Part shown: in pieces, positions 11,393 through 22,841 of the stretch
Numbering within the stretch: position 1 is the stretch's first letter
How the letters are laid out: each line of letters starts with the position of its first letter
Source: Achatina immaculata
Taxonomy: Eukaryota > Mollusca > Gastropoda > Stylommatophora > Achatinidae
Reading direction: 5' to 3'
NCBI GenBank assembly: GCA_009760885.1
Contig: CM019692.1
Location: forward strand, 51,024,355-51,088,354
Length of the DNA: 64,000 nt
Notes under the pieces: model-generated
Database searches by the model: none
What the model saw: only the letters and a program-made list of their open reading frames with translations
Told to the model about the DNA's origin: nothing
Position numbers and translations under genes: made by a program

Positions 11393-11648
11393 ATTTAGGT
11401 GACGGTGCAAATCTCTGTAAGTTTATGGTGTCTCTGTTCGATCTTAATGCATACTGTGTATCTCTGTGAGTTTTTGATGTCTGTGCTAATGTAGGTTTAT
11501 TTTTTATATTAAAGCTTGTTGAGTGTCTCCATGAGTTTTTGATGTCTGTGCTAATGTAGGGTTATTTTTAGGGTGGGATTCTGTCTTAGTGTACGCTGTG
11601 TATATCTGTGAGAGTAGGGAGACTGAAACTTTAAAGACATCTTCCCTA

Positions 11649-11890
11649 CTAAAAGTGCATGCGTACCCTTGGTTCATGTAGATGGTACTCTTCTTCTATC
11701 ACGTGATAGTGCCGGTCCATGAATGGAGTACTCTCCCCTTCACTAATAGTACCTCTGCCGCTGCTCTTATTGAGAAATGTTCCCTCTCCTTCTTTCGTGG
11801 CCTGTATTCCGATGTTAGTGTGACCTTCCATAAACTCCAGGAACTCGTAGTTGCTCTTTCGTCTCTGCAGAACGAGAGCAGAAGTGGGTG
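11649..11890 (-). other. Unrecognised open frame conserved in both blocks
   Basis: The minus frame containing FMEGHTNIGIQATKEGEG and MDRHYHVIEEEYHLHEPRV is present in both block copies (second at 13484-13725). The block copies are near-identical anyway, so conservation is weak evidence. The DNA includes the palindrome tatcacgtgata at 11698-11709. No function recognised. Confidence 0.2.
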
Positions 11891-12386
11891 AGAGCAGAAG
11901 TGGGTGAGAGCAGAAGTGGGTGAGTGACGAGGAGAAGTGAATGAGAAGCAAGAGATGAAAGTGGGATGAAAACAGGTTACAGCCACAACTCAGGTAAGTT
12001 TTCTAAAAAAAGTCCAGAACTTGCTAGGCTTACTAGCGACATAACACGAATCAGAGTTTAGTGCCAGCCAGAAAAACAAACCACCATTTTCGTGAAAAGT
12101 TTATTCTCCCAGCCGAAAAAAAAATTATTGCGCAAGTTATGTTTAGTGACATCACCACATTTTACTTCCATCTTTTTTTTTTTTCATCCTAAACAGAAAT
12201 TGCTGTGCTATCGGCTTCTTTAAGAATGTTAACAATATCTGTCAGGTGAAGTATCTTTCTGCCTGGTGTAGCTAGCCTTCTAAATCTGTCTGACTTGTCA
12301 CTTCTAGAAACACCGGCGTATCCTGGGAAAATGGTGTGAGTGATTTTGTAAATTCCTGTACAGATTACACATTACAGAACTGCGAC

Positions 12387-12470
12387 CCATCCATCCATCC
12401 ATCCATCCATCCATCCATCCATCCATCCATCCATCCATCCATCCATCCATCCATCCATCCATCCATCCAT
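12387..12470 (-). repeat. (CATC)n tail of LINE fragment, copy A
   Basis: About 21 units; on the minus strand (GATG)n following the LINE 3' end. Confidence 0.95.
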
Positions 12471-12690
12471 TGCGCAAGACACACGGGGCCCTTCCAGCAA
12501 GACATTTCCACTTCTGTCGATTTTTCAGTTTTCTTGGTTGTTCTTTATTTACCAGCATTTTCTCTGCTCTGCATCGGTATACCGTTTTGGGTCGTCCTAT
12601 GGTTCTTTTACCCTGTGGAGTCCACAACAAAGCTGTTTGTGATAAGGATTCGTCTGTCATTCTCATTATGTGGTCAATCCGTTGCCACAT
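12471..12690 (-). pseudogene. LINE 3'-terminal fragment, copy A
   Basis: Minus frame reads [20 protein letters not shown], then GKRTIGRPK and [18 protein letters not shown], running straight into the (GATG)n tail. This is the C-terminal basic region of the same broad LINE group as 8718-10838, kept for only about 70 codons. Confidence 0.8.
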
Positions 12691-12696
12691 TCACCT

Positions 12697-13215
12697 TTCA
12701 ATCAGTGGAGGGTGGGTATCTCTGTCAGTGGATATTAAGTCTTTCTGTCATTGGAGGTGAGTATCTCTGTCATTGGAAGGTGAGTATCTCCGTCATTGGA
12801 GTGTGAGTATTTCTGTCATTGGAGGGTGAGTATCTCTATCAGTAGAGGGTGAGTATTTCTATCAGTAGAGCGTGAGTATCTCTGTCAGTGGAGGGTGAGT
12901 ATCTCTGTCAGTGGAGGGTGAGTATCTCTGTCAGTGGGTTGTGATTATCCCTATGAGTTTAGGTTCAGTATCCCTGTCAGTATAAGGCATCCCTATGCGT
13001 TTTGGTTGAGTATCTCTGCCAGAGGAGGGTGAGTACCTCTATCAGTGGAGGGTGAGTATCTCTGTCAGTGGAGAGTGGGTATCTCTGTCATTGGAGGATG
13101 AGTATCTCTGTCATTGGAAGGTGAGTATCTCCGTCATTGGAGGATGAGTATCTCTGTCATTGGAGGATGAGTATCTCTGCCAGAGGAGGGTGAGTACCTC
13201 TATCAATGGAGGGTG
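12697..13215. repeat. 24-bp minisatellite, second array
   Basis: More than 15 variable units of the family at 11196-11392, lying between the two 1.3-kb blocks. Confidence 0.9.
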
Positions 13216-14204
13216 AGTATCTGTATGAATTTAGGTGACGGTGCAAATCTCTGTAAGTTTATGGTGTCTCTGTTCGATCTTAATGCATGCTGTGTATCTC
13301 TGTGAGTTTTTGATGTCTGTGCTAATGTAGGTTTATTTTTTATATTAAAGCTTGTGAGTGTCTCCATGAGTTTTTGATATCTGTGCTAATGTAGGGTTAT
13401 TTTTAGGGTGGGATTCTGTCTTAGTGTACGCTGTGTATATCTGTGAGAGTAGGGAGACTGAAACTTTAAAGACATCTTCCCTACTAAAAGTGCATGCGTA
13501 CCCTTGGTTCGTGTAGATGGTACTCTTCTTCTATCACGTGATAGTGCCGGTCCATGAATGGAGTACTCTCCCCTTCACTAATAGTACCTCTGCCGCTGCT
13601 CTTATTGAGAAATGTTCCCTCTCCTTCTTTCGTGGCCTGTATTCCGATGTTAGTGTGACCTTCCATAAACTCCAGGAACTCGTAGTTGCTCTTTCGTCTC
13701 TGCAGAACGAGAGCAGAAGTGGGTGAGAGCAGAAGTGGGTGAGTGACAAGGAGAAGTGAATGAGAAGCAAGAGATGAAATGTGGGATGAAAACAGGTTAC
13801 AGCCACAACTCAGGTAAGTTTTCTAAAAAAAGTCCAGAACTTGTTAGGCTTACTAGCGACATAACACGAATCAGAGTTTAGTGCCAGCCAGAAAAACAAA
13901 CCACCATTTTCGTGAAAAGTTTATTCTCCCAGCCGAAAAAAAAATTATTGCGCAAGTTATGTTTAGTGACATCACCACATTTTACTTCCATCTTTTTTTT
14001 TTCATCCTAAACAGAAATTGCTGTGCTATCGGCTTCTTTAAGAATGTTAACAATATCTGTCAGGTGAAGTATCTTTCTGCCTGGTGTAGCTAGCCTTCTA
14101 AATCTGTCTGACTTGTCACTTCTAGAAACACCGGCGTATCCTGGGAAAATGGTGTGAGTGATTTTGTAAATTCCTGTACAGATTACACATTACAGAACTG
14201 CGAC

Positions 14205-14260
14205 CCATCCATCCATCCATCCATCCATCCATCCATCCATCCATCCATCCATCCATCCAT
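14205..14260 (-). repeat. (CATC)n tail of LINE fragment, copy B
   Basis: About 14 units, compared with about 21 in block A. Confidence 0.95.
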
Positions 14261-14485
14261 TGCGCAAGACACACGGGGCCCTTCCAGCAAGACATTTCCA
14301 CTTCTGTCGATTTTTCAGTTTTCTTGGTTGTTCTTTATTTACCAGCATTTTCTCTGCTCTGCATCGGTATACTGTTTTGGGTCGTCCTATGGTTCTTTTA
14401 CCCTGTGGAGTCCACAACAAAGCTGTTTGTGATAAGGATTCGTCTGTCATTCTCATAATGTGGTCAATCCGTTGCCACATTCACC
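14261..14485 (-). pseudogene. LINE 3'-terminal fragment, copy B
   Basis: Same fragment as 12471-12690, duplicated with the block. Confidence 0.8.
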
Positions 14486-14487
14486 TT

Positions 14488-15470
14488 TTAATCACTGTTG
14501 ACAATGGTATCATGTGTGTTTCTCTAAGGTCATTGCTTATAGCATCTGGCTAGAGCACTCCTTTTATCTTGCGAAGACACATGGTTTGGAAGTGTATATT
14601 ATAATAGAACACTACAGTTAAGCCAGCGCTGCTTGTGCCTGCATCTCATGCAGTCTTACAAACAGAGATAATGCCACATATTAACAGTCAGGGTGGCCAT
14701 TTCTGAATGTTCGAAAAGGAGAGTAAATCAACACATGGCTCGAGATGGCGCCGGATGGAGGATAGTGTGCTAAAAAGTCACGCTGTCCAACAGAAAGTCT
14801 GGCTTCTTTCTGACAAGTTGTGTGAACAACAGGAAGAGAAGTGTGCGAATCCTAGATTTAAGAGTATATTAATCAATACTTTGATCTTTTGAAAGTTTCC
14901 AATGGTTTTTAACCTTGGGCTGTGTGTGGCTAAATCTTCTGATGTTTGATCAACTGTGTCAAGTCGCAACAACAAAAAATGTAAGAACCAATGTCCTAAT
15001 CTGTTGAGTCACATTATAATAAAACAGTATCACAAAAATCACAACATTTATTACGTAACAAACCTCTGAATTTAAATTTTTGCCATTGGTTTTACTTATG
15101 CAGAAGCCCATTAAAAGCTGCCGTTGCTTTAACGAATAGCAAAAGAGCCGGCTACATCTTTCTGTAAGAACCAGAAAGTCCTATAAACTTGAAGATACGG
15201 CGGCGTTGACTGGGTGCTTCTAATTTTCCGTTTTGTTTTCCAGTTTTGTCAAAGACAGATCAAATTAAAATGTGTGCGGACACGTCATAATCGTCTTCTT
15301 CTTTCATAGCAACAAAATGTACACAAAGAGAGTTGAGAGTAAGCGTCTCTTCATACTTGACCCACAGGGGAGGGAAAGAGTTCATTTTTTTTGTTACCGC
15401 AGAATTACTTTCCATAGTTCTACATATCCAAGTTATTTTATATCGTTTCATCTGTAATCCTTGCCTATAA
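14488..15470. other. No recognised gene
   Basis: Ordinary AT-rich sequence; only short frames (about 60 codons) without recognisable motifs. Confidence 0.5.
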
Positions 15471-15680
15471 GTCTTGTGACTGGAGCCAGCTCAGAGCTTT
15501 TGTCACAGTCATGGCTTGCACGTAGCCTTGTGACTGGAGCCAGCTCAGAGCTTTTGTCACAGCCATGGCTTGCACGTAGCCTTGTGACTGCAGCCAGCTC
15601 AGAGCTTTTGTCACAGCCATGGCTTGCACGTAGCCTTGTGACTGCAGCCAGCTCAGAGCTTTTGTCACAGCCATAGTTTC
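15471..15680. repeat. 54-bp minisatellite
   Basis: Four units with core ccagctcagagcttttgtca, near-identical. 54 is a multiple of 3, so both strands stay open across it. Confidence 0.95.
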
Positions 15681-15844
15681 CATTGTGTGGACGTTTGATG
15701 TCGCAGCAAAAGCGCCGCTGGTTTCTTTCACTGTTCTGCCATTTGAGTTGAGCGTAAATGCCCAGGCAGATTTCCCGCCCTGACCCACCGATCCATCTGT
15801 ACAAATAACAATGCCTCAATCTCTGATGTATTCACTAATTTGTA

Positions 15845-16245
15845 CTTTGACTTGAGCATCTGCTTACATCTTACATCCTTCCCGTGTCGCTAAACGTCAC
15901 ATAAGGCCGGTATGGTAGTTCACCAAGATTTCCTGTCTTCGGCAAGTTTTTCAATCTCAGCAAGGGATGTTATGCCCACTGAACTGGCCTCTCTTAACAG
16001 TGTCCTAGAGTTTCACGTGGTCGACCTCTTTTTCTTCGGCCTGTTGTGTTCCACTTGATAACTTGTTTGGGGATCCTCTGATTGTTTCTTCTCATCACGT
16101 GACCGACATATGTCCATCTTCTTTTTCTGACCACATATGAGACAGGTTGTTGTTTGCACACCTGTCTTATCTCTACGTAGTTCTTGAATTCGTTCCACTT
16201 TATACCGAGAATTTTCCTTAGGCATTTGCTTTCGAAAGTCTAATT
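15845..16245 (-). pseudogene. LINE 3'-terminal fragment (family also at 35660, 39660, 50430)
   Basis: Minus-strand translation in several frames matches the end of the LINE at 50425-51325, with a [18 protein letters not shown] segment near 16040 and the shared nucleotide end ctaaacgtcacata near 15890. Many frameshifts; dead. Confidence 0.75.
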
Positions 16246-16518
16246 TCTTGTCTGTTTCTTTAGTTGTTTTCTACATCTTCTACAGCAGGAATATGTTCTC
16301 TACGTCTTCTGTCGAGTGTGATATGAATAGACAGAGCCACTTTGAAGTTTTGTGGTGCGGGTACCCATTCTTGTCCAGGATCTATAGTTTCAGGAGGGCA
16401 CAGATCACGGATGACATCTTCCTCAAGGCTCATGCATGGTTATCCTCCCTTGGATGTGTTGCCTTCAGCTCTTATCACTTCAGCCTGGAGTAGCTGTGCC
16501 CGGTCTGCACTTATTTCG

Positions 16519-16878
16519 AGGCAGGATTGTGTTCTTGATTTCAGTAAATGTAGTTGATTTAAGTTAGGACTGTGTTCTTGATGTCAGTAAATGTAGTTGA
16601 TTTAAGTTAGGATTGTGTTCTTGATTTCAGTAAATGTAGTTGATTTAAGTTAGGATTGTGTTCTTGATTTCAGTAAATGTAGGTGATTTAAGTTAGGATT
16701 GTGTTCTTGATTTCAGTACATGTAGGTGATTTAAGTTACGGTTGTGTTCTTGATTTCAGTACATGTAGGTGATTTAAGTTAGGATTGTGTTTTTGTTCAA
16801 TGTGTACTTGATTTCAATATATTAGTTGACTCGAGTTCTTGATTTCAATAAATGTAGTTGATCTGAGGTAGGATTCAT
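16519..16878. repeat. 43-bp minisatellite
   Basis: About seven or eight units with core attgtgttcttgatttcagt; the last are degenerate. Confidence 0.9.
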
Positions 16879-16879
16879 A

Positions 16880-17180
16880 AAAAATCAATCATCATCTCGT
16901 GCCGTCTTCCCAACGGAAGGTTGGCAATGAATCTCCACTCCGTTCTGCTTCTTGTCTTCGTAGAACACTCACCCAAGTTGTCCCTGTCCATCTGTTGATG
17001 TTGCTCACCCATCTATATCGTTGTCGTCCTCTTGTTCTTTTCCCTTCGATTTTGCCCTCAAGAAACTTCTTCAGTATAGTATTGTGCCTTTTTGATATGA
17101 CCAAAGTATCTTAGCTGTCTTGTTTTTACGATTTTCAATATTTCTCTTTTCACCTCGGGTTATTTTAGCACCTCGTTGAT
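16880..17180 (-). pseudogene. LINE 3'-terminal fragment with GAT-rich tail
   Basis: The frame from 17104 down to 16892 reads KIEGKRTRGRQRYRWVSNIN, then WVSVLRRQEAERS and LPTFRWEDGTR before a short gatgatgatt tail. This is the C-terminal region of a LINE; the same family appears on the plus strand at 42385-42645. Confidence 0.75.
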
Positions 17181-17529
17181 TGTTTTATGCGAAGGCAGGA
17201 TTGTGTCTTGGCTAATTTCATTCTACCGCACATATTCATACAAATAAACGAGCATGTCATCGGTTCAAGTGCCTTGAGAAATAAAAAAAAATGAAGAAAA
17301 CGTGTAAAATCGAAATGCTGAAGAAACCAGTACAAGCCGCAACAGCACCGGAAATATTGAAGAGTGGGATTACGTCCGAGAAAAACTCTGCCTTTACTAA
17401 AATTTTGATATTTTTTATATGCGCGTGGATCTTGGACATGTAGGAACCAATTAAGAGAAACTAAATTCCTAAGTTAATTTTGTACAAGCCATATAAAAAT
17501 CGTTTAATAAATGAGAAAATTTGGGGTTC
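17181..17529. other. No recognised gene
   Basis: AT-rich; only a 60-codon low-information frame. Confidence 0.4.
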
Positions 17530-18260
17530 GGTTAAACATCGGGCGATATCATTAAAATCTGCTAACAGTATGAATAAACTCAGTTCCCGGTGAACTGTAT
17601 CGCTAATTCACATCTCCAAATCGTGAAATACCCTTCAAATAAGTTACACACAGCAGCCATGCTCACACGCGCAGTGTGTGCTGTAGTTCTGTCTTGATGG
17701 AACCATAATTTCTCTCGAATGAGGATAGCACTGATCCTTGAAGAGAAGCTGTCATGCTTGTATAACGTTCAGTATTTTCTGTCACCGTACTTCCATCATG
17801 ATCTTCAAAGAAGTAAGCCCATTTATGCAGAAAGATAACAAAATATAACAAACAGTTACCTTTGGACTATGCAAAGGCACCTGATGAAGCTCACTTTAAC
17901 TGCCAAGTGGCGGAAATTCTGTTTGGTTTAACCGCACCGTCAAGATGAAAATGTGCTTCATCAGAACAAGGCAGACTGTCCGTTTCTGCAACAGATTTAC
18001 CACGTCTGTACAGCTTTCAATTCTTTGTTGATTTGTCAACGACCCCATTTGCTGAATTTTGTAAGAATGGAAATGTAACTTTATAAGAAACCTGGGAACA
18101 GTTTGTCTTGACATGTTCGAAGCCGCTGAATGTTTCGTAACAGACCGCTTTGTCTGTGGGTGGCTGCTTTGGACTGTGGGTGGCTGCATTTAACACTCGA
18201 GCGGCGTTTTCCTCTGTACGAACAGATCAACTTGACCTGGCGGTTCTGCATCAACAACAG
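17530..18260 (-). pseudogene. mariner/IS630-type DDE transposase relic
   Basis: On the minus strand, near 18080-18030, LHFHSYKIQ; near 17960, VCLVLMKHIFIL where the first catalytic region lies; then LHSPKVTV and FFEDHDGSTVTENTERYTSM (about 17820-17760), and finally ISRFGDVN near 17610. This order is that of a common invertebrate DDE transposase (the class with FFED-x-GxTVTVxxERY). It spans at least three frames with stops, so it is inactive. No terminal inverted repeats were identified. Confidence 0.75.
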
Positions 18261-18782
18261 AACCTTCTTCTCCGAACTTCGACACCTACACAAGAACTGG
18301 GATGCGCGATGTAACTGATCTGCCTACGAAACTCTCGCTGAGCAGTCATTACAGGTTCTGTACAAACATATAGCTCAACACAGCCATGCACAGGCCAATG
18401 CTACATGGTAAACTAAACGTCAGCCCAAAGGGTCAACAATTTTCATTTCAAAATTGTCAGGTGTTTCTGCTGTACCCTGTTATTCGAGCGAGCGTGTACG
18501 TGTATATGATCTTAAACAGCACAGGTATACTGGGTCGGACTTGAGAGGTAAATGTGCATACTGAAATGCGACATACCGCAGGAACAAACAAACATTTCTT
18601 ACATTAATCAAAAATAAAAAAATACTCCTGTTGAATGGCAAGAAGTTTATTTCATAAAAATAATAAAACTGAATCTTCACAAACAAAACAAAGCCATCAA
18701 TATATCGACCAGAACATACAGACACAGCACATCAACAAAGGCTAAACCTGACAAAACAGGGAACATAGTATCAGCTCTGTCC
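18261..18782. other. No recognised gene
   Basis: Unique-looking sequence before the 71/74-bp array. Confidence 0.4.
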
Positions 18783-19720
18783 AGGCATGTGGGATGTATC
18801 AAGAGCTGGGGACGGCAGAAGCAAGTTGTCTGAGCAGACAATACTGACCACTTGCCAGGCATGTGGGATGTATCAAGAGATGGGGACGGCAGAAGCAAGT
18901 TGTCTGAGTAGACAATACTGACCACTTGCCAGGCATGTGGGATGTATCAAGAGATGGGGACGGCAGAAAAAAGTCTGAGCAGACAGTACTGACCACTTGA
19001 CAGGCATGTTGGATGTATCAAGAGCTGGGGACAGCAGAAGCAAGTTGTCTGAGCAGACAATACTGACCACTTGCCAGGCATGTGGGATGTATCAAGAGCT
19101 GGGGACAACAGAAAAAAGTCTGAGCAGACAATACTGACCACTTGCCAGGCATGTGGGATGTATCAAGAGCTGGGGACAACAGAAAAAAGTCTCAGCAGAC
19201 AATACTGACCACTTGCCAGGCATGTGGGATGTATCAAGAGCTGGGGACAACAGAAAAAAGTCTGAGCAGACAATACTGACCACTTGCCAGGCATGCTGGA
19301 TGTATCAAGAGCTGGGGACAGCAGAAGCAAGTTGTCTGAGCAGACAATACTGACCACTTGCCAGGCATGTGGGATGTATCAAGAGCTGGGGACGGCAGAA
19401 GCAAGTTGTCTGAGCAGACAATACTGACCACTTGCCAGGCATGTTGGATGTATCAAGAGCTGGGGACAACAGAAAAAAGTCTGAGCAGACAATACTGACC
19501 ACTTGCCAGGCATGTGGGATGTATCAAGAGCTGGGGATGGCAGAAAAAAGTCTGAGCAGACAATACTGACCACTTGCCAGGCATGTGGGATGTATCAAGA
19601 GCTGGGGATGGCAGAAAAAAGTCTCAGCAGACAATACTGACCACTTGCCAGGCATGTGGGATGTATCAAGAGCTGGGGACAGCAGAAGCAAGTTGTCTGA
19701 GCAGACAATATTGACCATTT
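18783..19720. repeat. 71/74-bp minisatellite, 13 units
   Basis: Two unit lengths alternate: long (74 bp, with agaagcaagttgtctgag) and short (71 bp, with agaaaaaagtctgag). Reading rightwards the order is L L S L S S S L L S S S L. Many overlapping minus-strand frames of 63-66 codons are artefacts of the repeat. Confidence 0.95.
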
Positions 19721-19879
19721 GCTGAGCACAGTACAGCTGAAAACCAAACCACATACATAAATGAAAGGTCAACACACTAGAAGCTCACTTAACAAGTTAT
19801 CTGATAAAAAATTTGCCTGAAAGTCTTCTTTTTTTTTTTTTAAGACAGTTTTTAAAAAATCTTTGAAGACTTTCAGAAA

Positions 19880-20268
19880 TAATCTGATGTTAACCGTTTA
19901 CGGTGGAGGCAGGCTGATGTAAACCATTTATGGTGGAGGTAGGCTAAAGTTAACTGTTTACGGTGGTGGCAGGCCGATGTTAACTGTTTATGGTGAAGGC
20001 AGGCTGATGTAAGTCATTTATGGTGGAGGCAGACTGATGTAAACCTTTTATGGTGGAGGCAGGCTGATCTAAACTGTTTACGGTGGAGGCAGGCTGATGT
20101 TAACTGTTTACAGTGGAGGCAGTCTGATGTAAACTGTTTATGGTGGAGGCAATCTGATGTAAACTGTTTATGGTGGAGGCAATCTGATGTAAACTGTTTA
20201 TGGTGGAGGCAGTCTGATGTAAATTGTTTATGGTGGAGGCAGGCTGATGTAAACTGTTTATGGAGGGT
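19880..20268. repeat. 36-bp minisatellite
   Basis: About eleven units with core tgatgtaaactgtttatggt, degenerate at the left side. Confidence 0.9.
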
Positions 20269-20430
20269 GTCAAACAAATCTTGCAGTGGACTAATGGTCA
20301 ATTCTACTGGCATAATGAGAAACTGATGCTGGCCATGCCAATCCCATATAATGATTCAAAGAAGATGTGTGAAGGAGCAACACTTGTTAGTGAAGAGACC
20401 TCACTTCTGTTAACTCTTCAGATCCATTCA

Positions 20431-20635
20431 TACATCAAGGAGGATGTAACTTATCTGTGGTTTAAACATCAAGGAGGTTGTAGCTTATCTGTGGTTTAAA
20501 CATCAAGGAGGTTGTAACTTATCTGTGGTTTAAACATCAAGGAGGTTGTACCCTATCTGTGGTTTAAACATCAAGGAGGTTGTACCCTATCTGTGGTTTA
20601 AACATCAAGGAGGTTGTAACTTATCTGTGGTTTAT
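20431..20635. repeat. 34-bp minisatellite
   Basis: Six units with core acatcaaggaggttgtaact. Confidence 0.9.
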
Positions 20636-20711
20636 AAACTTGCCTGCAATTTCTGGAGGAAATGTTTCTCAGGCGTTCAGTATCATTCCATAAAAGGATC
20701 AAGTACAATGT

Positions 20712-20850
20712 CAAGGTCTACTTGGAAAACTCAACACTCTGATATCATGTTAACACATTCTGGACCAAATAATGAACATTGAGGTCTACTTGGAAAACTC
20801 AACACTCTGATATCATGTTAACACATTCTGGACCAAATAATGAACATTTC
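20712..20850. repeat. Direct duplication of about 66 bp
   Basis: The segment beginning aggtctacttggaaaactca occurs twice in tandem without visible change. Confidence 0.9.
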
Positions 20851-21515
20851 ATCTTCTGGCAGATGACCACGTGTGGACCAAAAATGGAAAAATGTATCTG
20901 ATTTGTTGTCATATTCAAATTATGTGATGCTAACACCGATAGCTATTTTTCAACTTTTCATATTTTAGTTATGGACTTAGTATTTTAAAAATTATTTTTG
21001 TCTTTAAAAAAAAAACTCATGTCAAATAAAAAAAAAACACAATGGCAGTCATCAAAGTGTTAAGTACTATGGTTTAAAATAAACTTCTTTCATTTCTTAT
21101 GCTATCATTTTGTTGGATTCCAGTTAGGTGCACTGAATATTTGATTTTAATTTGTATTTGTCTAGATAATAATCAGAATATTCTTATCTGAAAAAAAGGA
21201 AAGGTGAAAAATTTCCAGCAGTTCAATGGCTCCACTGATGAATATTTCAACAGAGTCAGGTCTGGCCAGGAACTCGCATGTTAAACTAAAAATTTCTAAT
21301 TAGCACCTACTGTTTCCCTTCCCCTAACCCCAGACATCTAAAATAGTGTAAGACTAAATATAGGAAATAATTTTAGATTTAGTCTCAGCGTTGGGTTTGT
21401 ATGCACAGCATCATTTTCATAATTATACTTTTAGTGAGTAGTTCTAGTTTCAGAAACCACTCCATTTGTATCTGGCACTCACGAAGTCAAATATCCATTT
21501 TCAGATTAAAGTTTA
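20851..21515. other. No recognised gene
   Basis: AT-rich sequence with poly-A runs; no feature seen. Confidence 0.5.
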
Positions 21516-21518
21516 ATC

Positions 21519-21577
21519 TAATCGTAGTAGTCGTAGTAGTAGTAGTGGTGGTGGTAGTAGCAGTAGTAGTAGAGGTG

Positions 21578-21609
<32 letters not shown>

Positions 21610-21770
21610 GGTAGTAGCAGTAGTAGTGGCAGCAGTAGAGGTCGTAGTAGTAGTAGTAGCAGTGGTAGTAGTATTGGTAGTAGTAGTAGTAGAGGTTGTA
21701 GTCATAGTAGTAGTAGCAGTAGTACAGCAGTGGTGGTAGTAGTAGTAGCAGTAGCTGTAGTAACAGTTGT
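21519..21770. repeat. (GTA/GTG)n trinucleotide tract
   Basis: Imperfect (GTA)n with GTG and GCA variants, producing a poly-Val/Ala frame on one strand and Thr/Tyr on the other; not a gene. Confidence 0.95.
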
Positions 21771-21911
21771 TAATAATAATAATAAAAAGCCAGTAATGCG
21801 GATAAATAAATATGGTAAAATCTGAACTTGGGGATTTATCTGCTACGCATATGAGTCTTTCCTGGAAATTCTGCCTTGAAGGCATCTAATGACTTCTGAA
21901 TTTGTTCACCT

Positions 21912-22068
21912 AACTTCTTAAACCTGCCTATTCCTGTGAAACCTGCCTACTCCTGTGAAACCTGCTTACGCCTTTGAACTTGCCTACAACTGTGAAACCT
22001 GCCTACTCCTGTGAAACCTGCTTATGCCTTTGAACTTGCCTACAACTGTGAAACCTGCCTATTTATGT
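21912..22068. repeat. Short minisatellite (cctgcctactcctgtgaaa)
   Basis: Units of about 20 bp arranged in a larger duplicated pattern. Confidence 0.8.
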
Positions 22069-22561
22069 TCTTGCCCGCTGTTGAAAGTAAGCTGCCTTCT
22101 TCGCTACTTGTAGAAGTCCTCCACTTCAAGTCTTCTTCTGCGGCCACTGTTTGCAGAACTTCTGACTGTAGGGAGCTCTTACCCTCACTACATTTTTCTC
22201 CAGCTATTTCATACTAAAGCGACAAAAGCAAGCAATAAATAATGACCAGAAATCTTATAAATAATGTCATAATATCAAAGGGTCCCACACAAGTAAATGC
22301 ACATATGACTAGAATAACATCATGATGTTCAAACAACAAGCTCAGCTTTCTGGAATCTGCCAACAGCAAGTACTCTGGCACAAGAGAAGTCAGTGAATAT
22401 CATGTAAATTTGTATCTCTTTTCCCCTACACAAATTATGTCAGGTCTCACTTTTACAGGCTATAGTACAACTTTCTAGAACACAAAGTCAGCAAACGAAA
22501 CAACAAGGTTTGAACACAGTAAGTAATAAAGCACACTATGTGTGTTATTCGCCTAAAAATA

Positions 22562-22800
22562 TAGCAAATATAGCGGACAAAGCACTTTACACATGAGAGA
22601 AAGAAAAATAGTACAAAGACAATGCATCATGGACTCTTTTCAATGTACACTGTCCTCTGGGTGGTTGCTCATCTTACCAGAGTCTGTGGTTTGAATCACA
22701 GTCATTCTGTTATTAATTTTCTTTCTCTCATGTCCAAAGTGTTTTATCTACTATTTTGTTGAGGCTATCATACATAATGTGCTATATTACTTTACTTAAG
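22562..22800. mobile_element. Foldback tRNA-like SINE, copy 1
   Basis: Left arm aaagcactttacacatgaga and right arm with ctcatgtccaaagtgtttt are inverted copies around a core that resembles a tRNA B-box region (gagtctgtggtttgaatcac). Two further copies lie at 39300-39500 and 39825-40030. Confidence 0.65.
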
Positions 22801-22841
22801 TTTCCTAAAGTGACATTTTTTGCTTGTCTCATATACTGTTA

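Larger units (their letters stand above)
11380..12695. repeat. Duplicated 1.3-kb block A
   Basis: Nearly identical to 13209-14487. Contains a region with a conserved minus-strand frame, a CATC microsatellite and a LINE 3' end. Confidence 0.9.
13209..14487. repeat. Duplicated 1.3-kb block B
   Basis: Copy of block A with few substitutions, a shorter poly-T and a shorter CATC tract. Together with the 24-bp array it makes a higher-order unit of about 1.83 kb. Confidence 0.9.

Noticed and set aside
12304..12480. Protein with repeated WMDG residues
   Set aside because: It is translation of the (GATG)n tail of a LINE end.
21401..21885. Poly-Val and poly-Thr/Tyr frames
   Set aside because: Artefact of the (GTA)n tract.
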